Below are positions 59,688-64,000 of a DNA stretch of 64,000 nt, piece by piece (positions within the stretch are counted from its first letter, which is position 1; every line of letters begins with the position of its first letter). The notes under the pieces are model-generated. The model did not search any database. It was not told the origin of the DNA and worked only from the letters and a program-made list of their open reading frames with translations. The stretch comes from CBCOTE01 sp965112965 (GTDB lineage: Bacteria; Desulfobacterota; Desulfovibrionia; Desulfovibrionales; Desulfovibrionaceae), in the NCBI GenBank assembly GCA_965112965.1, contig CBCOTE010000023.1:196778-260777 (forward strand), read 5' to 3'. A program made the translations under genes and the position numbers.

Positions 59688-61013
59688 TCACTGCTCGGCG
59701 TTCGTGGTATTGCCTGCGGGCGCTTCGCTGGCTGGCGTGATTTCAGGATCGACTAGTAGTTCTGGCTCGAGTTTAAATTTTGGTGCGTAGTCTAAGAAAT
59801 TAATAGCGGCGCGGACATTAGAGACCTGGTTGGCGTTTAAGTGAACTTTTTCCATGAGTTCTTCATCTTGGGCCAGAGCTACATGCTCGCCATTTTCATA
59901 GCCGGCATTCAGGAAGTGCTCTACCGAGACCTCTGCTACGTTAGCCAAGCGCTCGAGTTGGTCACGGCCAGCGTTGAGTTCTGAGTAACGGCTTTCAGTG
60001 AAGATATCGATTTTCCAGCCCAGAAGTTTAGCCGCTAGCTTGACGTTTTGCCCTTTGCGTCCGATAGCCAAGGTCAACTGGTCGTCAGGTACCACCACGT
60101 CAAGTTGGTTTTCCTCATCATCTACCATAATTCGTGAAATGACTGCTGGGGAGAGGGCATGGTTAGCGTAAGTTGCTATGTCTGGGCTCCAGACCACTAT
60201 GTCAATGCGTTCCCCGCGTAGCTCCTGCACTACACTCTGGATGCGCGAGCCGCGAATGCCTACACAGGCACCTACTGGGTCTACATTGCGGTCACGGGAG
60301 TAGACCGCTACCTTAGCTCGGTTGCCTGGATCGCGAGCTACAGCCATGATTTTGACCGTGTTGTCGTCTACTTCGGGTACTTCGCGCTTGAAGAGCGCAT
60401 TTATATAGTCCGGGTGCGTGCGGGAAATGATGACCTGCGGACCACGGCCTTCCTTACGTACCTCGACGACCAAAGCCTGGATGCGATCCCCGCGTCTGGA
60501 GTGTTCCTTGGGGATTTGCTCTTCTTTGGGTAGAATAGCCTCAGTGCGGCCGAGGTTTATTATCCAGCCGTTGCGGTCGCGGCGCTGAATGATGCCTGAG
60601 GTGATCTCGCCTTTGCGGTCTTTGTATTCTTCGTAGATAATTTCTTGTTCGGCCTCTCGCATGCGTTGGATGATGACCTGCTTGGCAGATTGCGCCGCGA
60701 TACGGCCCAGGTTTTCGATGGAAAGGCGGAAGCCGATTTCGTCATCTAACTGCACTTCTGGGTCATGCTGGCGGGCATTGTCGAGGTTGATTTCGTTGCT
60801 TGCGTCATGAACTTTATTTACGACAATTTTGTATTGGTAGACCTCGATCTCGCCAGTTTCCTCGTTAAAATTGACCTCGATCTCAATTTCGTCGCCGTAT
60901 TTACGATAGACAGATGAGCGTACTGCCTCTTCAATGGTATCCACGAGCATATCGCGGTCTATACCGCGATCCTTGCTGATTTGGTCGACGGCTTTTTTTA
61001 GTTCCAGGCCCAT
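59688..61013 (-). CDS. nusA: transcription termination/antitermination factor NusA
   Basis: NusA binds RNA polymerase and controls pausing, termination and antitermination. The ATG at 61013 gives 441 residues, starting 'MGLELKKAVDQISKDRGI' like other NusA proteins. An upstream in-frame ATG would add a proline-rich tail that really belongs to the decayed rimP end. Order of domains: N-terminal RNAP-binding (1–125), S1 ('GRKGEITSGIIQRRDRNGW'-type region near 130), KH1 and KH2 ('DPVGACVGIRGSRIQSVVQE' near 240 and 'LTLAIGRKGQNVKLAAKLLG' near 310), then a short acidic C-terminal region. A G-rich site precedes the start. The frame is intact. Confidence 0.95.
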   Translation of the reverse strand: MGLELKKAVDQISKDRGIDRDMLVDTIEEAVRSSVYRKYGDEIEIEVNFNEETGEIEVYQYKIVVNKVHDASNEINLDNARQHDPEVQLDDEIGFRLSIENLGRIAAQSAKQVIIQRMREAEQEIIYEEYKDRKGEITSGIIQRRDRNGWIINLGRTEAILPKEEQIPKEHSRRGDRIQALVVEVRKEGRGPQVIISRTHPDYINALFKREVPEVDDNTVKIMAVARDPGNRAKVAVYSRDRNVDPVGACVGIRGSRIQSVVQELRGERIDIVVWSPDIATYANHALSPAVISRIMVDDEENQLDVVVPDDQLTLAIGRKGQNVKLAAKLLGWKIDIFTESRYSELNAGRDQLERLANVAEVSVEHFLNAGYENGEHVALAQDEELMEKVHLNANQVSNVRAAINFLDYAPKFKLEPELLVDPEITPASEAPAGNTTNAEQ

Positions 61014-61209
61014 GCCTTGCCCCCCCTTCGCCCTCGTGTGGGCGTAGGTGTGATTTGCGTCAACCTGATTGTTGACAGCTGTGGTAGGCGCGCTGTCAGC
61101 AGCATCCTTCGTTCCCATAGTCCGAGTCGACGGCCGTGGAGTTTTGAGTGTAGCCTCAGGCTTCGGGCGTTTGCCAGGCTGTTTGGGTCCGGCTTGCCGG
61201 ATCCAGATT

Positions 61210-61800
61210 GTGTCATTATTTTTTTTTGCCCTTGACTTGTTGGGATTATGGAACCCGGGGAAGTAACGGAATGGTTAGATCTTTTTTTATGGTCGTCCTA
61301 GCGCGGTTAAGCCTGTTCTTCCTCGATCTCCATCAGGACCGGTTTGGCGCTGGCAAAGACCGCCAGATAGCTGATCAGACGTCGCGGCCAAAAAAAAAGA
61401 ATGACCATGCGGCGATGTATATTCGATTTTGAACTTACGGTCCAGAGTGACTACCGGTTGCTCCGGCCGAAAAAGATACATTCCATGTTTGGTAAAAAGA
61501 CATCCAGTATATGTAGATGCCAGCGATGATGTTCTTGATATCCATGGCCACAGCCAGTGCCGCGCGAATAGAGCTAGATGATCAATGTTCATGCTGTGCT
61601 TAAAGTGGATATCATCTGGCCTGGACGTTTCTAGTTGTTTACGACCGGATTGAGGGGTCTCGCGAGACATACTGGAGCGAACATTAGTCACGGCATGGAA
61701 TTCCATATCCTAAAACTGAAGCTGATAGTCTCGTTCATGGTCTGTGCCGATTTTAAGGGCCTGGATATTCACACTGCGCGTCATGTCAGTCGTCTTCCTA
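61210..61800 (-). pseudogene. rimP: ribosome maturation factor RimP relic
   Basis: RimP acts early in 30S assembly and normally precedes nusA. On the minus strand, in shifting frames, one reads 'GMEFHAV', 'LAVAMDIKNIIAGIY' (family: v.r.ls..LdvedpI.g.Y.LEvSSPG), 'LFRPEQ' (the 'l..p..' after that motif), 'KFKIEYTSPHGHSF', and 'LAVFASAKPVLMEIEEEQA' followed by a 'DD.KKaN'-like end and a lysine-rich tail running into nusA. Spacing fits a protein of 150–170 residues. The central 'LEVSSPG' has been lost and at least four frame changes occur, with runs of seven to nine A or T. It cannot encode RimP. Boundaries are approximate. Confidence 0.7.
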
Positions 61801-62005
61801 GTGACTATGACCGGCGGCTATACTCAAATCTTTTTGCTGGATTCGATTATATTGCCGGTCTACAATTCAGAAAAATTACTAAAAATAAGAGGACCTGAAG
61901 GCCCATCCCGGTAGCAAACAGCTTTAACCAGTAAGCAGTTTGAAAAAAACAACAACAGTGTACTATCGAACGTCGGTCAGACTCATCAGACTGCATATTA
62001 TAATA
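61801..62005. other. spacer between rimP relic and tRNA-Gly
   Basis: A short AT-rich spacer without a recognisable gene. It lies downstream of the tRNA on the minus strand and upstream of the rimP–nusA operon, so the operon promoter may be here, or the tRNA may head the same transcript. Confidence 0.4.
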
Positions 62006-62081
62006 TGGAGCGGGCGAAGGGAATCGAACCCTCGACACTAAGCTTGGGAAGCTTATACTCTACCAATTGAGCTACGCCCGC
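62006..62081 (-). tRNA. tRNA-Gly (anticodon CCC), CCA encoded
   Basis: The minus strand folds into a complete cloverleaf. The acceptor stem is GCGGGCG/CGCCCGC, the D-stem GCTC/GAGT, the anticodon stem TAAGC/GCTTA with loop TTCCCAA (anticodon CCC), and the T-stem GAGGG/CCCTT with loop TTCGATT. Discriminator U is followed by an encoded CCA. All stems pair, with one G·U each in the D- and T-stems. It reads GGG codons. It lies upstream of the rimP–nusA operon, a placement seen for tRNA genes in other bacteria. Confidence 0.97.
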
Positions 62082-63982
62082 TCCAAAAAAATATATTATA
62101 GATATGAGCTGGCATTCTTGTCAAGTGCCAATACGCGTTTATGTGCAATAAGAGATTGCTCAAACGGTAGTTTGGTAAAAACAAAATATGATGTTGTGTG
62201 ACAACGAGAGAGCTAATAAGAATAAAAGATCATTTTTGATGGTGAAGAGCAGGTTTTTTTGTTAAAGTATTCGCTTAGGTTGACTTCTTGTTGGTCATAG
62301 ATCAGACGTAGCTAGACATGGTCAAAGTGATGGCCAGAGTATGTCTATGGCAAATTAGTTGTAGAATCTTGAGCCAGCGTTAGCATTTCATAAATCCAGT
62401 GGCGTACTGTGAGTAGTTGAAGTCCGACATCAGATGATTTAATTTAGTCGGCACGGTTAGATGGTTTGACCGGCTATGGGCGCCAGAGCAGACATAGTCG
62501 GTGTGAGGGTGCATTATTAGAAGGGTATAAATGGATCTATAAGGTGGGGCTGGTTTTAGTTTCAGCCTTTAATAAACTGTAAATATTGGCTATAAGGATT
62601 TTTATGATGGTCATTACCTAAGTGTCCGGTGGCAATGGTCGATAATCAATTATAGTCTTTTAATTCTGGAGTTGAGTGTATCTTATTGACATATAATAAA
62701 TTTAGCGTTGCAGGAGTGGTAGTACGAATACTTCTGTATACTTTTTAGAATCGTGCGGCTGGATGGGGAAATAGCTGTATCATGACAGTAAGGTTAGCTG
62801 ATAAATATTTTTTTATAGTTATATCTATGTAGTTTAATATACCTTTATATATTTAACTAAGCAAAAATATAAATAATATCTTGTATAATTGGAAATAGTA
62901 TAACAAATATTATATTAAATATTTATTTTTTATGTATTGTGTGCGTGACTGTCTATTGCTTCACCGGAGAAGTCTGCGAACGTAGTCTGATTAACGAAAA
63001 ATTTACTATAATAGTCTATATTTGTCTGCATGCTGTCGTTTTCAGCACTATCTTTGAGTTGTCAAATTTGAGGAATATGTTGCATGTGTGTTAAGCGACA
63101 GAACTATAAATGATATCTATATGTAAAAGAAAAGCATCACAGGAAGAGAAGTTTGGGTAGAATATGTCACCAGTGGCTTGTTTTTTTGAGCCACAGCATC
63201 GATAAGTACCAACAGGTTGTACCGATTCATAAATAACACATAGCGATATAATCCAAATGCACAGGTTAAACACGATGCATTTCGTATTCTATAAAAAGTC
63301 GGATATAATGTCTATAAATAATTGGAATTGTTAATTTACTAATAATTTCATACAGATTAAGATAGTTAAGTCAAAATGGTCGTTATATACATCGATTTTA
63401 TATATTTAATGATTTTTCTTGTCCAACAAGTATTTTGCTAAACTAACTTAAGGTCACGGTCGAGAACGATGTCATAGAATTGATCAGCATGTGTAGGCAG
63501 AAAGCACATGATTTAAAAAATAGTATTTATGCTTTAAAAAAAAGAGAAAGTATTTTATTAAATAAACTGAGTTAATTTTAATCTACGACAATAAGTTAGG
63601 CTACTATATAATCAATCGCATTGGATGGTTAACTAGAACAGACAAATATTTAAAACAATATAAAATATGGTATATTCGAAATCATATTGAAGTAACTATT
63701 TTTTTAATATATGATGATACGTTATTTAGACATCTAATGATATAATAAATACGTAGGCTGACGATCGAATGCTTTTTTATAAATGGCATGGTGTTTATCT
63801 TCAGCGCGAATAGTTTTTATAGTAATTATGTAGATATAAATTTATATATTGATATTATTTATTATGATAAAGTTATTTTTATGCGGCGACAATAGCTGTA
63901 CAGTTTTTTTACTGCCTTTATTTTTTTTGTTTGCTATAAACAATCATTTTTATGTAACCCCTCAAATGCAAAAACAATATTT
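62082..63982. other. 1.9-kb AT-rich gene-free region
   Basis: The first 600 bases are G/T-rich on the plus strand and may hold minus-strand relics (for example 'GLQLLTVRHWIYEMLTLAQD' near 62400). From 62.7 kb onward the DNA is extremely AT-rich with no gene, RNA or repeat that I can recognise. Confidence 0.5.
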
Positions 63983-63997
63983 CCCCCCCCCCCCCCC
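63983..63997. repeat. run of 15 C near the window end
   Basis: Fifteen consecutive C in otherwise AT-rich DNA, three bases before the end of the window. It could be a slippage-prone tract or an assembly artefact at a contig end. Confidence 0.9.
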
Positions 63998-64000
63998 GAT

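Overview
Organism. The 21 intact protein genes and the gene order point to a Desulfovibrionaceae-like (Desulfobacterota) bacterium. The clearest marker is rimP–nusA–rnpM–infB–DUF503–rbfA–nrnA–truB–rpsO–pnp on the minus strand. Others are a fused cobA–hemD gene, a glcD/glcF-type oxidase pair, hisC overlapping cmk, and a phenylacetate-CoA-ligase-like enzyme. The genome is in advanced decay. The intact coding sequences add up to about 25 kb of 64 kb (about 39%). The gaps are AT-rich and full of A/T homopolymers. Many gaps still hold relics of known genes broken by several frameshifts and stops. This fits a host-restricted symbiont or another lineage at an early to middle stage of genome reduction; the lifestyle is inference.

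Layout. 0–2.8 kb: intact FAD-oxidase and Fe-S subunits (plus strand). 2.8–6.5 kb: wreckage including an acetyl-CoA synthetase (acs) relic. 6.5–7.5 kb: cvpA and a mazG relic. 7.9–10.7 kb (minus): cmk, a hisC relic and a thioredoxin-fold lipoprotein. 12.9 kb: a Trm112-like protein. 14.4–18.6 kb: a BPL_N-type protein divergent from valS. 19.2–20.7 kb: cobA–hemD. 20.7–25.3 kb: relics, one resembling ychF. 25.3–29.5 kb (minus): mutM, chaN relic, paaK-like ligase, trmI relic. 29.5–45 kb: almost gene-free, with a transposase relic next to a (TTTTC)n microsatellite, a maf relic and a livM-like relic. 45–49 kb (minus): gatA, gatC and a PBP-activator-like lipoprotein. 50.8–61.8 kb (minus): the translation/transcription operon. 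62 kb: tRNA-Gly(CCC).

How the genes work together. What remains is mostly core information processing: translation initiation, tRNA charging (valS, gatCA, tRNA-Gly), RNA decay (pnp, nrnA), antitermination (nusA) and base-excision repair (mutM). A few metabolic functions are kept, notably oxidation of an alpha-hydroxy acid and siroheme precursor synthesis. The latter is consistent with a siroheme-dependent sulfite-reducing lifestyle, although no sulfite reductase is in the window. Acetate activation, histidine biosynthesis (hisC), tRNA m1A58 methylation (trmI), Maf and ChaN are broken here.

Main finding. Within the otherwise intact nusA–pnp operon, both 30S-subunit maturation factors, RimP and RbfA, are pseudogenes, together with DUF503, while infB, nusA, rnpM, truB, rpsO and pnp are open. 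Other unexplained structures are a perfect 30-bp palindrome inside the DUF503 relic, a 110-bp fold-back element, a 15-bp perfect hairpin downstream of gatA, five identical 39-bp repeats inside infB, and a block (14.3–17 kb) whose C/G strand bias is opposite to its surroundings. All statements come from reading the sequence by eye; no database search or alignment was run.
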